In this document: positions 33,355 to 42,164 of the stretch, in pieces
Layout of the letters: each line of letters starts with the position of its first letter
Position numbering within the stretch: position 1 is the stretch's first letter
Assembly (NCBI GenBank): GCA_002787775.1
Contig: PCUW01000065.1
Coordinates: 1-48,012, forward strand
Direction of reading: 5' to 3'
Length of the DNA stretch: 48,012 nt
Source: Bdellovibrionales bacterium CG12_big_fil_rev_8_21_14_0_65_38_15
GTDB lineage: Bacteria; Bdellovibrionota; Bacteriovoracia; Bacteriovoracales; Bacteriovoracaceae
The notes under the pieces: generated by a model
The model's input: only the letters and a program-made list of their open reading frames with translations
Databases searched by the model: none
What the model was told of the DNA's origin: nothing
Position numbers and translations under genes: made by a program

Positions 33355-34325
33355 TGGTGTAGACCCTCCCAGATGACGGCGTAATATCTTTCTAGATGTT
33401 CGATATTATAAGTATTGTCGGCGTTGTTTTCGCAGATGCTTTGAGTTTTAACTGTACACGTGCCACCAAAGTCGACACCGTAATTTGTATTCGCATCGGC
33501 ACAAGCAGTTTCGATTGATGTCCCAAGTTCATCAAGATCACCAAGGTTGCCATTATTACCAGTAGGATCAAGAGTGACGTTGGTAAGAATATCAATGAAG
33601 TTATTCATTAAAACGATGCCTTCGCATAGTCTTGCTCTATTACCAGTAAGATCGGGGTTACCCTCTACAAAAGTATCGCAAGTACCAAGCGCTCCCACGG
33701 CAGTCAGATAGGCTTGGGCCCCGTTAGCGGCGTTATCAGTGTAATTGATATAACAACCATTGGATGAAGGGTTGGTGCCTGTGCCTTTGGTTCCAGTTGT
33801 TTGATCGGCGTTACCATAATAACGTGAAAACTGACCAAGCTGGGTGAGTTGAAGATAAAGAGTTTGAATGGCAAGATTGCTGGCTTTAGAAGTTCCAATG
33901 GCAGCGGCGCGATTGGCATAAGAGATCGTTGTAATTCCACCGGCCGCTAAAAGTGTATTAATGGCGGCACGAAGATTTGTATAAGCACCATCGCTTGGGC
34001 TGGTCATTACAGCCTGAGTAAATGTCGCTGTACTTCCTACAATCGCAGTACTGCTAGCAGTACTAAGTTTATCAAGATCAGTTGCAAAAAATGTAACGAC
34101 TTTCCACGGAGCATTACAGGCTTGAGCCGAAGCATAGGCAGAGAGCCAGTCGGCATTAGACGTTTGTTGGCCAACACCATTTAAGACGGCGATGGCTTCT
34201 CCACATTTATTTGAACTAAGTAGGCGATGCGCTTGTGTAATTGCATCATCAAGTTCTTCTTCTGTAGATAACCCACAACCGTAGGTCAAAATTAAAAGAA
34301 AAAGCAATACTAGAGTTTTTTGCAC
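33351..34325 (-). CDS. Lipoprotein with N-terminal helical repeat-like region
   Basis: 324 residues from a GTG start at 34325, chosen because GGGAGG lies 7 bases upstream and the lipoprotein signal follows at once (MQKTLVLLFLLILTYGC, Cys17). The frame is open further to 34397. Residues 20-60 (LDDAITQAHRLLSSNKCGEA) look like one TPR-like helix pair. The rest is Ala/Thr/Asn-rich with several cysteines. It forms an operon with the downstream barrel gene by 4-bp overlap. Family unknown. Confidence 0.75.
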   Translation of the reverse strand: MQKTLVLLFLLILTYGCGLSTEEELDDAITQAHRLLSSNKCGEAIAVLNGVGQQTSNADWLSAYASAQACNAPWKVVTFFATDLDKLSTASSTAIVGSTATFTQAVMTSPSDGAYTNLRAAINTLLAAGGITTISYANRAAAIGTSKASNLAIQTLYLQLTQLGQFSRYYGNADQTTGTKGTGTNPSSNGCYINYTDNAANGAQAYLTAVGALGTCDTFVEGNPDLTGNRARLCEGIVLMNNFIDILTNVTLDPTGNNGNLGDLDELGTSIETACADANTNYGVDFGGTCTVKTQSICENNADNTYNIEHLERYYAVIWEGLHQ

Positions 34326-34445
34326 GGTTTTTCCTCCCGCTCTACCTTTATTGTAGTCTGATAAAGAAATAAGTTTTAGGTGGCAAAATCTTTTCAATCA
34401 ATGACTTGCTTCATACAATTTAGGGAGAGAAATGCATTGATAGTC

Positions 34446-34458
34446 GACCATTATGGTC
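34446..34458. promoter_or_regulatory. 13-bp perfect palindrome in the lipoprotein/phoH intergenic region
   Basis: GACCATTATGGTC: 6-bp arms with a 1-base centre, between divergent genes. A possible operator; no promoter is placed on it with confidence. Confidence 0.3.
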
Positions 34459-34571
34459 AAGCTACGGGTCAAGCCAATGGCCCAAGTAAAAATGAATTTT
34501 AACTTTGTCCTATAACCCACACATTTTTAATCGTGATTTAATCCATTTTCACGACTCTTTTGGAGGTCGCT

Positions 34572-35882
34572 TTGAGTAAGACTTTCGTTCTAGATACGAA
34601 CGTAATTTTGTTAGATGCCCAGTGTATTTTTCGCTTCGGCGCTAACAATGTTTTTATTCCTCTAGTAGTTATTGAGGAAGTCGATCGCTTCAAAAAAGAT
34701 CAAAACGAAAACGGGCGAAGTGCGAGACAATTTTCAAGAGTCGTCGATGACCTACGAGGCTCAGGATCCCTCGCTGATGGTGTCAAACTTGAAAACGGTG
34801 GAACACTTACGATTTCAGTTGATCTGATTGCAAAGACTCATAGTGAGCATATTGATTTAAAAATCAATGATAATAAAATTCTCTCAAGTGCTTTAGCGCT
34901 TAAAGAAAAAGGTGAGAACGTCACCCTAATTACTAAAGATATCAACTGCAGACTAAAAGCAGATATCTTAGGTTTATACGCAGAAGATTACGGTAATCAA
35001 GATAAGTCTCTTGATGATATGTACACTGGTCAAAGAAATTATGAAGTTAGTCTTGCTGATCTTCAAGAGTTTGAAAAAAATCGTTTCTTAGCTCTTCCAG
35101 ATGCTATGGAACAACATATTCATCCCAATGAATATATGATCGTGACAGAAAAGGGTAACGATAGACATCGTGCTTTAGGTCGCTACCATAAAGGAAAAGG
35201 CGGGATTGTTCCTTTGATTCCAATGCGTGAAGGTATTTGGGGAATTTATCCAAAAAATATCGAACAGCAATTTGCACTTGATGCTTTATTAAACGATGAG
35301 ATCAAATTGGTTTCACTGGTTGGTAAAGCTGGTACTGGTAAAACTCTTCTTGCCATTGCTGCAGGTCTTGAAAAAACGATCAGTCATGAAAATTATTCAA
35401 GACTATTAGTTTCTCGTCCAATTCAGCCAATGGGTCGCGATCTTGGTTACCTGCCAGGGGATGTTAACGAAAAGTTAGCACCGTGGATGCAGCCAATTTT
35501 TGATAATATGGACTTCCTGTTTGGTCAGCACCGTAGTGATAGCTCAAGCAGTTATGATGATCTTATTAATCATGGACTTCTTCATATTGAACCACTGACT
35601 TATATCAGAGGTAGAAGTATTCCAGGTCAATACTTGATCGTTGATGAAGCTCAAAACTTATCTCCACACGAAGTGAAAACCATTATCACTCGTGCTGGTG
35701 AAGGTACAAAAATTGTTCTAACTGGGGATTGTCAGCAGATTGATAGTCCTTATTTAGATGAAGTGAATAACGGACTTGCTTATTGCGTAGATCGTATGAA
35801 ATCAGAAGATATTATCGCTCATACCATTTTAAAAGTGGGTGAGAGATCGGCTCTTTCTGAGGCGGCTTCTAAACATCTGTGA
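34572..35882 (+). CDS. PhoH2-type protein: PIN ribonuclease domain fused to PhoH ATPase
   Basis: 436 residues. The N-terminal PIN domain (about 1-150) opens with FVLDTNVILLD (Asp8), followed by FIPLVVIEEVDRFK, then DNKILSSAL and LITKDINCRLKA, giving the acidic cluster. The PhoH domain has Walker A GKAGTGKT at 251-258, SRPIQPMGRDLGYLPGD, and Walker B YLIVDEAQNLSPHEVKTIIT. PhoH2 proteins have RNA helicase and ribonuclease activity and some pair with an antitoxin. No PhoAT-like small gene precedes this one. Start TTG 34572 is preferred since GGAGG is 5 bases upstream; an in-frame TTG at 34560 would contain that site. It is the first gene of a three-gene unit. Confidence 0.9.
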   Translation: MSKTFVLDTNVILLDAQCIFRFGANNVFIPLVVIEEVDRFKKDQNENGRSARQFSRVVDDLRGSGSLADGVKLENGGTLTISVDLIAKTHSEHIDLKINDNKILSSALALKEKGENVTLITKDINCRLKADILGLYAEDYGNQDKSLDDMYTGQRNYEVSLADLQEFEKNRFLALPDAMEQHIHPNEYMIVTEKGNDRHRALGRYHKGKGGIVPLIPMREGIWGIYPKNIEQQFALDALLNDEIKLVSLVGKAGTGKTLLAIAAGLEKTISHENYSRLLVSRPIQPMGRDLGYLPGDVNEKLAPWMQPIFDNMDFLFGQHRSDSSSSYDDLINHGLLHIEPLTYIRGRSIPGQYLIVDEAQNLSPHEVKTIITRAGEGTKIVLTGDCQQIDSPYLDEVNNGLAYCVDRMKSEDIIAHTILKVGERSALSEAASKHL

Positions 35883-35889
35883 GTCATAA

Positions 35890-36456
35890 ATGGGCCATCA
35901 ATTTAGGCGCGCGCACTTACGCGCGCCTTTAAATTCAATCTTACTTTATGAGGATGATGGCCACGTCTTTAAGGCTGGAACAATTAACATATCCGAAGGT
36001 GGAGTTCTTTTAGAGAATCTACCTCGTATTCCAGAAATTAATGCCATGCCATTGATGATCAATCTCCTTTTTTTGCCAGAACTTTCAAGGCAGAGGATGG
36101 ATCAGTTATTATCGAAGACTTCGAGTGATTATGAACGAGTCATTATTAGAGCAAAAGCAAAAATGGTTCGAAGCTTCGATGTACAAGAGGAAGTTGATCA
36201 GATATTTATCACCAGGATTGGCTGTGAATTTGTAAAACTCCCTCAAGATTCCCTTGAAATTATCAAACAATACGTGGCAAGGTTTGCTAAGAACACGATT
36301 TATCTTTTATCGCTTTTTGAAAACCACGGTAATCGACCTGAGCAAATTTATTTTTTACGCCATGTCGCTGGTCTTTTAGGCTACCAAGCCCAGTTGCCGT
36401 TGCCTCGATTAAGACAAAAAGTTTTACATGACTATCAGTCATTGGAGAGTTTATGA
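35890..36456 (+). CDS. PilZ-domain protein
   Basis: 188 residues. The c-di-GMP-binding motifs are present: R7-x3-R11 in RRAHLR and N33-x-S35-x2-G38 in NISEGG, followed by a beta barrel with CEFVKLP. It is a likely cytoplasmic c-di-GMP receptor. The C-terminal helix region (about 130-188) is extra and unassigned. It starts 7 bp after phoH2 and overlaps the following gene by 4 bp (ATGA). The only other candidate c-di-GMP protein in the window is the HD-GYP-like one at 9459. Confidence 0.85.
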   Translation: MGHQFRRAHLRAPLNSILLYEDDGHVFKAGTINISEGGVLLENLPRIPEINAMPLMINLLFLPELSRQRMDQLLSKTSSDYERVIIRAKAKMVRSFDVQEEVDQIFITRIGCEFVKLPQDSLEIIKQYVARFAKNTIYLLSLFENHGNRPEQIYFLRHVAGLLGYQAQLPLPRLRQKVLHDYQSLESL

Positions 36457-37103
36457 ATTTATTATTATCACTATTTATGATGGCCGGTTTTAACGATCCT
36501 TGTGTTAGACACCAAGAAATCAATATGGGTATCAAAATTCAAACAGGTGACTTTGGTAGTGGCCAATGTTTTATCACTGTATCCGATAGTAAATTTCGTG
36601 GCATGGTTTATCGCAATTACCTTTTTTCTACCCAAGGTGATGTGATGATTTTTAATTCTTTAGGTGATGGCCCAAGCTCTACAGATACAGGAGCGAGAGT
36701 TTTTTATCTTCGCCCTGTTAAGTACCAACTTGGCTGGAGATTTGCTAAAAACGGTGATCTTCAAATCTTAACTCCTAGTGGATCTCTGGCAACTTTTAAT
36801 AGTGAAAAAGCTGATTGGACTGAGCTTACCGGTGGAGAAGTTAAAGTTGATGAAGAAATCACACGAACCAATAATGGTGGCGTTGAAATAAAATATTTTG
36901 ACGGCTTTCTCATCGATTCAGGTTTTAGATTTGGTGGACATCCAAGTACGAGAATGGATAGAAAAAGTTATGTCACTCGTCGTGGACAAGGAACTTGTGA
37001 AGTTGAAAATAAAGAAGTTTTTTATCGTGTCGGGGATGAAGTGGAATTTAATTATCCAGACGCTGAAGATTTCAACGCCTGGTACGAAGATCGTTGTTTA
37101 TAA
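36453..37103 (+). CDS. Secreted protein of unknown function
   Basis: 216 residues. A short hydrophobic N-terminus (MNLLLSLFMMAG) could be a signal peptide, though it lacks a basic N-region. The rest is beta-rich (FITVSDSKFRGMVYRNYLF, DGFLIDSGFRFGG) with four cysteines (DPCVR, GQCFI, GTCEV, EDRCL), consistent with export and disulfides. Its ATG overlaps the PilZ stop. It ends immediately next to the stop of the convergent gene at 37104. Family not recognised. Confidence 0.65.
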   Translation: MNLLLSLFMMAGFNDPCVRHQEINMGIKIQTGDFGSGQCFITVSDSKFRGMVYRNYLFSTQGDVMIFNSLGDGPSSTDTGARVFYLRPVKYQLGWRFAKNGDLQILTPSGSLATFNSEKADWTELTGGEVKVDEEITRTNNGGVEIKYFDGFLIDSGFRFGGHPSTRMDRKSYVTRRGQGTCEVENKEVFYRVGDEVEFNYPDAEDFNAWYEDRCL

Positions 37104-37460
37104 TTATTTTCTAATCACAGTGTCGACCTTAGCGTCGACATTGTTTTTCATACCAAGAAGAGACTTGGCAAAAGTCATCGATTCACTTTCAAGACGAGTA
37201 TAAAACTCACCCATGGCCTGACGAGCGCGAACCAGCACTTCCGCATCAAGACCTTCTTTATCTAGGTCACTAATAATATCTTGTGTCTCATGGATCAGTT
37301 CATTAAAGCTTAGAACGCCAAAATAGTCGCTCCAACCCTTTGATGCCTTTTTCTCACAGAGGCTCACTACCTTTTTTGTATTGTGCATACGTCCTACCAA
37401 AATAAATGTCACATCGTCGTGAAGTTGGGCGACTATCGCTGTTCCTCCATAATATGACAA
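37104..37460 (-). CDS. Small protein of unknown function, start uncertain
   Basis: Up to 118 residues. No signal peptide; helical with mixed charge (ASKGWSDYFGVL, DIISDLDKEGLDAEVLVRAR). Family unknown. The longest frame begins with TTG at 37460, but GGAGGA lies inside it at codons 5-6. The next usual start codons in frame are GTG (codon 17) and ATG (codon 25, 37388). The codon at ideal distance from GGAGGA is ATA. TATAAT on the minus strand near 37473 could be the -10. The 3' end abuts the convergent gene. Confidence 0.5.
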   Translation of the reverse strand: MSYYGGTAIVAQLHDDVTFILVGRMHNTKKVVSLCEKKASKGWSDYFGVLSFNELIHETQDIISDLDKEGLDAEVLVRARQAMGEFYTRLESESMTFAKSLLGMKNNVDAKVDTVIRK

Positions 37461-37672
37461 ACACTTGAAATTATACGTGAAACAATTACATTGGCTTAGA
37501 TGCGTTATTTATTGATTAAGCTCGCTAAGGGTTTGCAATTACAATATTAAGAACAGTGATTAACTATTTCCATTGCTTAGATATTTAGACGTAATATCAG
37601 GAGTTTAGTCCTTTTTAATAGAATAGTTTTTATTGAATTGGACTCGCTTTAAACCGATGAGAATTCAAGATA

Positions 37673-40600
37673 ATGAAGTACTTTATTCTATTTTCTATTC
37701 TTATCTCCAGTGTTGTTTTTGCTGATGACTTTTGTAAGTCACCACTTAAACGCCAAGGAAATCGTTGTTTTTGGGAGCCAAGAGCACCTTTCAATATTCT
37801 AAATGGCTGTCCCAACTTTCAAGAATTCGATAATGTGAGTGGCTGTAATATCAGTGGAAGTGCTGATAGCTGTGGGAAATTTTTAAGACAGAGCTGTCAA
37901 CAAATTCGAAATACTTGTGTTGGAAACCAGTTGCACTGGAACGATGTTAAAAGACAGTACAGTAAAAATCCAAATCTCATGGCAGCAAAAGACTTCAATC
38001 GTCTTGATAACGAGTATAAACGCAATGAGCAGTATTGCAGGGATGGTCATAAAAATAATAAGCCATTTATCTCGGTAAGCATTAATGAAACTGATCAACC
38101 TATTGTCGATTGTGACATTATTAAAGCTGATGCGAATGAATGGATTAAATCAGCATTTGAATCAGGCTATAGAAGAGCAAAGGTTTCTAATGAACTTGTT
38201 AAGCATTATAGTTCTGATGAAATCGGCTACGGCCTATGTGAAAACTTTCTAAAAAAATTAGTTCGAAATTATGTTGTACCTCCAAATCCTACAAATACTA
38301 TCGTTCTCGCCAATCAAGTTTTAACTAGTGAGGAAGGGCTTATTCCGAATCAAGTAAGTTGTCCTACTTCTAACTCGAGCGGGTTAAATGGAGCTTCTAC
38401 GCAAGGTTTAGATGGAGTCTATCCAGGTGGAAGCTTATTTGGAGACGGTAATATAAGCTGTCAAAATATTCCAATGGAGCTAATCGATGGAGTCGAAAAT
38501 GGTCAATGTTCAGTTAATCACAATAAATTATTAGAACACTTAACAAGTGCTGAAGGATTTTTAGGTAATCTTAACAGGACTTTCGATGCTCTTAATCAAA
38601 ATGCTAACGGCAAACAAATTAAGCAGTGTACTTCTGAACAATTAACAGGAAGTGAGAATCAAAATCCTGCAGGTATTGATTCAAGTGGTCAAAGAAAGCT
38701 ATCTGTCGCATGTCCAACACAAGCAGCTGACTTACCTTGTCTAACTTCAAACGAAATATTGAATTTTTTAAAACAAGATAGCGACGAGCTCGATCAATCT
38801 TATACCCAAGGTGTCTACGATTATGTTGATAATATTGGCTGTGGTTTAGAAAGCGTTACAGGTATTGGTGACGGTCAATCTTCTACTGGTCAGGACTGTG
38901 AACAATTTAACAAAAATTATGGTAAGGGAAATCCAAGACAAGCAATTGCTCGTATGATTGGGCCTGAAGTTGTTCCTGCACTTGTTAAATCCCTTGAACA
39001 GTTTGATTTAGCTCCAATGACTTCATTAGGTAAGAAACAGGTACCAACGAGTATAAATATTCCAGGAATAAACAGAAAAATCTGCTTAACTAGTTCTGGG
39101 AAACACTATAGTGAATCATCTCAACCGAATAAAGAGCTTGAAGAAGGATCAACCAATCACTCTAATTTTAATCACGGTATTATTAAAATTATTGATAATT
39201 TTGTTACAACTACGAGTGATTCAGATGATAGAAAGCGAATTGATTGTGTTAACGTACCGGCTGAGATTTTAAGACATGCTATCTATAACGATAGTTGTGG
39301 TGGCATAGATAAAATTCGCGAATATCTCTCAAGTGGTATTGATAGTTATAATAACGGAAAAATGGCTGCCAATATTGTTATAGGTGGAATCGCCTCACTG
39401 ATCCCTGGGGGACCATTTGTCGCTGCTTTAACTGCCTGTGCTGTTAGTTCAGTTCAAACTTATAATGAAATTTCTAATAATGATCAGTTCAATCGACAAG
39501 CGGCAGTCGAAGAAATTGCTCGTGCTAATAATGTTTTAAAAGCTAACTATGAACAATTGGAAAAATTATATACTGAAAATAAACAAGCGATTGAGGCGGG
39601 AGCTACTCCAAACTTAGAGCTTGTTAAGTCATTAACAACTTCCTGCGTAGGCTCTTTGCTCACCATTAGAAAGTATGCAACAATTTCAAAAATATCGACT
39701 AGGGCATCAAAGCTTCTTCCAGCTGGTAGGATTCAAAATCTAGCACGTATTGCTGCTCGTAACCCAGCTTTAACAGAAAGTCTGGCAAGTATCAGTCTCA
39801 AAAGGAATATTGAGGTCATTGACTTAATTGATATTGCTGAACAAGTCGTTACTGATCGAATGGCGAAAAGAATATTTGGTAGCCAAGAGCAATCTAACGA
39901 TGAAATCTTTCTTACTCGTTTAAACCAAATAAAACTTAAAGCAAAACAACCTGGTGCTAATAAAGCAGAATTATCAAATGATTTCTTAACACTTATGAGT
40001 AGAGCAGATAATAAAACGTCTCAAGATTTTATTGATCAAATCGCTATTAGAAATACACTTGAACCAAACTCCTTAAACCCAACAACTCGTCTTGTTTCTG
40101 AAGTTGAAGTACGTGCACTACAAGAAACCATAAGTACCGCAACGGAGAATTTGCAAACAAGAATGAATCAACAAGATAATGGTATGTCTGATACTCAGCG
40201 TTTTGATAGAACTCTAAATACTATTAGGAAAATTGATAAAAATTTATCTAAAAAGCCTGAAGTAGAATCCGTTGTCACAAGTGCCGTCGGGTTAATGAAT
40301 GATACTTCTAAATTTCAACAATGGTGGGGAGATGTTGTTCTTGATGTTAAAACTAAAAATCCAGAGGGTTTTAAAACGAAAGAGCAATTTGAAACAGCCT
40401 TAGAAACCGAGCTTGTTAAACGCTATCAAGTATTAAATGGTCCTGATGCTAAACCGGTCGTATTTTTAGACCCTAATGGACCTGATAGAATTGAGATTGA
40501 CTCAAATGGGAGTGAGCGAATTATTAAAAATTGTTGTAATTCAGCCAGCCACCTTATTGAGGTAACTCAAGGTCGACCATTTATAGATATCAACGATCCA

Positions 40601-40855
40601 GGACCATCAAATCAAGAAAAACCAGAAAATCATGGTCGTCTGACTCACACCATACAGCAATTGTATTTAGCAACATCACTTGGACGTGAAAAAAGTAATA
40701 TGCTTTTTGATTATTTCAAATCCGACACATCAGGAAAAATTCAAGATAGATTAATTGATGACAACAGAAGTATTGGCATCACAAAATTATCAGATCCAGA
40801 GGCGTTAAATCATCTGATTATTGAACCTACAATTCTAAACGTTCTTGCGCCTTAG
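37673..40855 (+). CDS. Large secreted Cys-rich protein of unknown function, effector-like
   Basis: 1060 residues. The signal peptide is clear (MKYFILFSILISSVVFA, then DD). The first 500 residues have more than 20 cysteines in pairs (NGCPNF, SGCNIS, DSCGKF, QSCQQI), expected for a disulfide-bonded exported protein. A hydrophobic Gly/Ala segment at 564-590 (NIVIGGIASLIPGGPFVAAL) could insert in a membrane. A helical middle follows. The C-terminus has NCCNSASHLIEV (about 952) and ENHGRLTHTIQQLYLATSLG (about 985-1004), a conserved-looking His motif of the kind seen at polymorphic-toxin termini. I cannot name the family. It is somewhat AT-rich. Monocistronic; the 3' end overlaps dedA by 21 bp. Confidence 0.8.
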   Translation: MKYFILFSILISSVVFADDFCKSPLKRQGNRCFWEPRAPFNILNGCPNFQEFDNVSGCNISGSADSCGKFLRQSCQQIRNTCVGNQLHWNDVKRQYSKNPNLMAAKDFNRLDNEYKRNEQYCRDGHKNNKPFISVSINETDQPIVDCDIIKADANEWIKSAFESGYRRAKVSNELVKHYSSDEIGYGLCENFLKKLVRNYVVPPNPTNTIVLANQVLTSEEGLIPNQVSCPTSNSSGLNGASTQGLDGVYPGGSLFGDGNISCQNIPMELIDGVENGQCSVNHNKLLEHLTSAEGFLGNLNRTFDALNQNANGKQIKQCTSEQLTGSENQNPAGIDSSGQRKLSVACPTQAADLPCLTSNEILNFLKQDSDELDQSYTQGVYDYVDNIGCGLESVTGIGDGQSSTGQDCEQFNKNYGKGNPRQAIARMIGPEVVPALVKSLEQFDLAPMTSLGKKQVPTSINIPGINRKICLTSSGKHYSESSQPNKELEEGSTNHSNFNHGIIKIIDNFVTTTSDSDDRKRIDCVNVPAEILRHAIYNDSCGGIDKIREYLSSGIDSYNNGKMAANIVIGGIASLIPGGPFVAALTACAVSSVQTYNEISNNDQFNRQAAVEEIARANNVLKANYEQLEKLYTENKQAIEAGATPNLELVKSLTTSCVGSLLTIRKYATISKISTRASKLLPAGRIQNLARIAARNPALTESLASISLKRNIEVIDLIDIAEQVVTDRMAKRIFGSQEQSNDEIFLTRLNQIKLKAKQPGANKAELSNDFLTLMSRADNKTSQDFIDQIAIRNTLEPNSLNPTTRLVSEVEVRALQETISTATENLQTRMNQQDNGMSDTQRFDRTLNTIRKIDKNLSKKPEVESVVTSAVGLMNDTSKFQQWWGDVVLDVKTKNPEGFKTKEQFETALETELVKRYQVLNGPDAKPVVFLDPNGPDRIEIDSNGSERIIKNCCNSASHLIEVTQGRPFIDINDPGPSNQEKPENHGRLTHTIQQLYLATSLGREKSNMLFDYFKSDTSGKIQDRLIDDNRSIGITKLSDPEALNHLIIEPTILNVLAP

Positions 40856-41434
40856 TCTTTTCTTTTTTATCACTATAGAAACAACAAAAATAATAGCGAC
40901 GGCAAAGATGACGAGATTAAACTGTTTTATCGAGGCGATAACGCTCTCGCCGTACTTATAATAGAGAGTGAAATACACGCCACATGAGATAGTCGCGGCA
41001 ACGAGGTCTGATAGAGCAAACTTAAGCGCGTTCATCTTTGATAAGCCAGCTGTGAGAAACAATCCGTTTCTTGCGCCAAAAGGGATAAAGCGACCAAAGA
41101 TTAGAGTCCAAATACCGTACTTCTCATAGAAGCCAGAGATCTTTGCTAGTCTTTCTGGCGGAACCATATTGGCAAAAAGTTTAATTTTAAAAAACTTCGG
41201 TCCAAGAAACCGTCCTAGGCCATAGCAGATCAAATCTGCTCCATAGGCACCTAGATAGACGGCTAAAAAGAGCGACCACATTTTTTCTGGATTTGAAGCG
41301 GCGACAACTCCAGCAACAAACAACATTCCGTCTTCTGAAACAGGTATATTAAACCCACCAAGAAGCATAATGGGAAAGAGTATCCATGGGGCATTGGTGG
41401 CTAGATTTTGAATTTGTAGTAGTAGGTCTTCCAT
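40835..41434 (-). CDS. DedA-family inner-membrane protein
   Basis: 199 residues. DedA/VTT-fold layout: a re-entrant loop with NIPVSEDGMLFVAGV, followed by GADLICYGLGRFLG, KYGIWTLIFGRFIPFGARNG and a membrane helix near the C-terminus. The F-x-R-x3-P-x-x-R motif is present (GRFIPFGAR). DedA proteins are lipid flippase or scramblase-like and support undecaprenyl-phosphate recycling. Its ATG overlaps the stop of the upstream dedA by one base (TAATG), and its 3' end overlaps the convergent 1060-residue gene. Confidence 0.9.
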   Translation of the reverse strand: MEDLLLQIQNLATNAPWILFPIMLLGGFNIPVSEDGMLFVAGVVAASNPEKMWSLFLAVYLGAYGADLICYGLGRFLGPKFFKIKLFANMVPPERLAKISGFYEKYGIWTLIFGRFIPFGARNGLFLTAGLSKMNALKFALSDLVAATISCGVYFTLYYKYGESVIASIKQFNLVIFAVAIIFVVSIVIKKKRLRRKNV

Positions 41435-42090
41435 TAAGCTTTCGACTTTTTATAAGCCCAAAGTTTCTTGATGCCCCAAAGAATAATAAATACTGTGAGT
41501 GCGCCAAAAAACCATATCTTGAACTCACGCACAGTCGAGAGAATTTCACGACCATAATAAGATATAAGATAAACTTGAGTTGGAACTGAAATTAAGGCGG
41601 CGATTCCATCAACGGCGACAAACTTCCATGTTTTTGTTCCAAGCATGCCGCAGGCAAGATGACCTGGAAAACGAAGACCTGGAGTAAACCTAAAAATTCC
41701 ACCGGCAAAGGCTCCATATTTTTTTGTCCAAGAAAAGATTCTCGCCTTAGCTTCAGGACTTAATTTTTTAAGAGCTTTAGATTCAAAAATTCTAGGACCA
41801 AAATGTTTACCGAGGCTAAAGACTAAAAAGTCGGACAGAAAAACGGCTAAGAAGGCGACAATCGCGACATTGAGAGTTTGAACGCCAACCGCTCCCTCGT
41901 AAGGAGGAGGGTATTCTGCAGGATGATTCGCCATATGGGCAACGAGGCCAGAGGATAAAAGTGTGACTTCTTCGGGAACTGGTAAGCCAAAACTACTAAG
42001 AACCATCAGTACGACAATAATTGCGTACACAATAAGAGGAGAGTATGCATATTGGGCGAAAAAACCCAGGATCTGTTCTTCCATTACCAA
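41434..42090 (-). CDS. DedA-family inner-membrane protein
   Basis: 218 residues. Same fold as the next gene: SSFGLPVPEEVTLLSSGLVA (re-entrant loop with PEE), DFLVFSLGKHFGPRIFES, and GGIFRFTPGLRFPGHLACG, containing the FRFTPGLR motif. The two copies are diverged paralogues translated in tandem, with the stop and start codons sharing one base. This suggests a heteromeric or functionally split DedA pair. It lies downstream of the peroxiredoxin gene but is separated from it by a terminator. Confidence 0.92.
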   Translation of the reverse strand: MVMEEQILGFFAQYAYSPLIVYAIIVVLMVLSSFGLPVPEEVTLLSSGLVAHMANHPAEYPPPYEGAVGVQTLNVAIVAFLAVFLSDFLVFSLGKHFGPRIFESKALKKLSPEAKARIFSWTKKYGAFAGGIFRFTPGLRFPGHLACGMLGTKTWKFVAVDGIAALISVPTQVYLISYYGREILSTVREFKIWFFGALTVFIILWGIKKLWAYKKSKA

Positions 42091-42110
42091 GATTCCACGA
42101 TGGCTAAATT

Positions 42111-42142
42111 AAAAAAGGGCCGCCCATAGAGGATGGCCCTTT
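42111..42142 (-). terminator. Intrinsic terminator of the peroxiredoxin gene
   Basis: On the minus strand, AAAGGGCC (42142-42135) pairs with GGCCCTTT (42121-42114) and the T-run continues to 42111. Confidence 0.8.
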
Positions 42143-42164
42143 GAAGGCAAAGTGTTAAGCCTTT

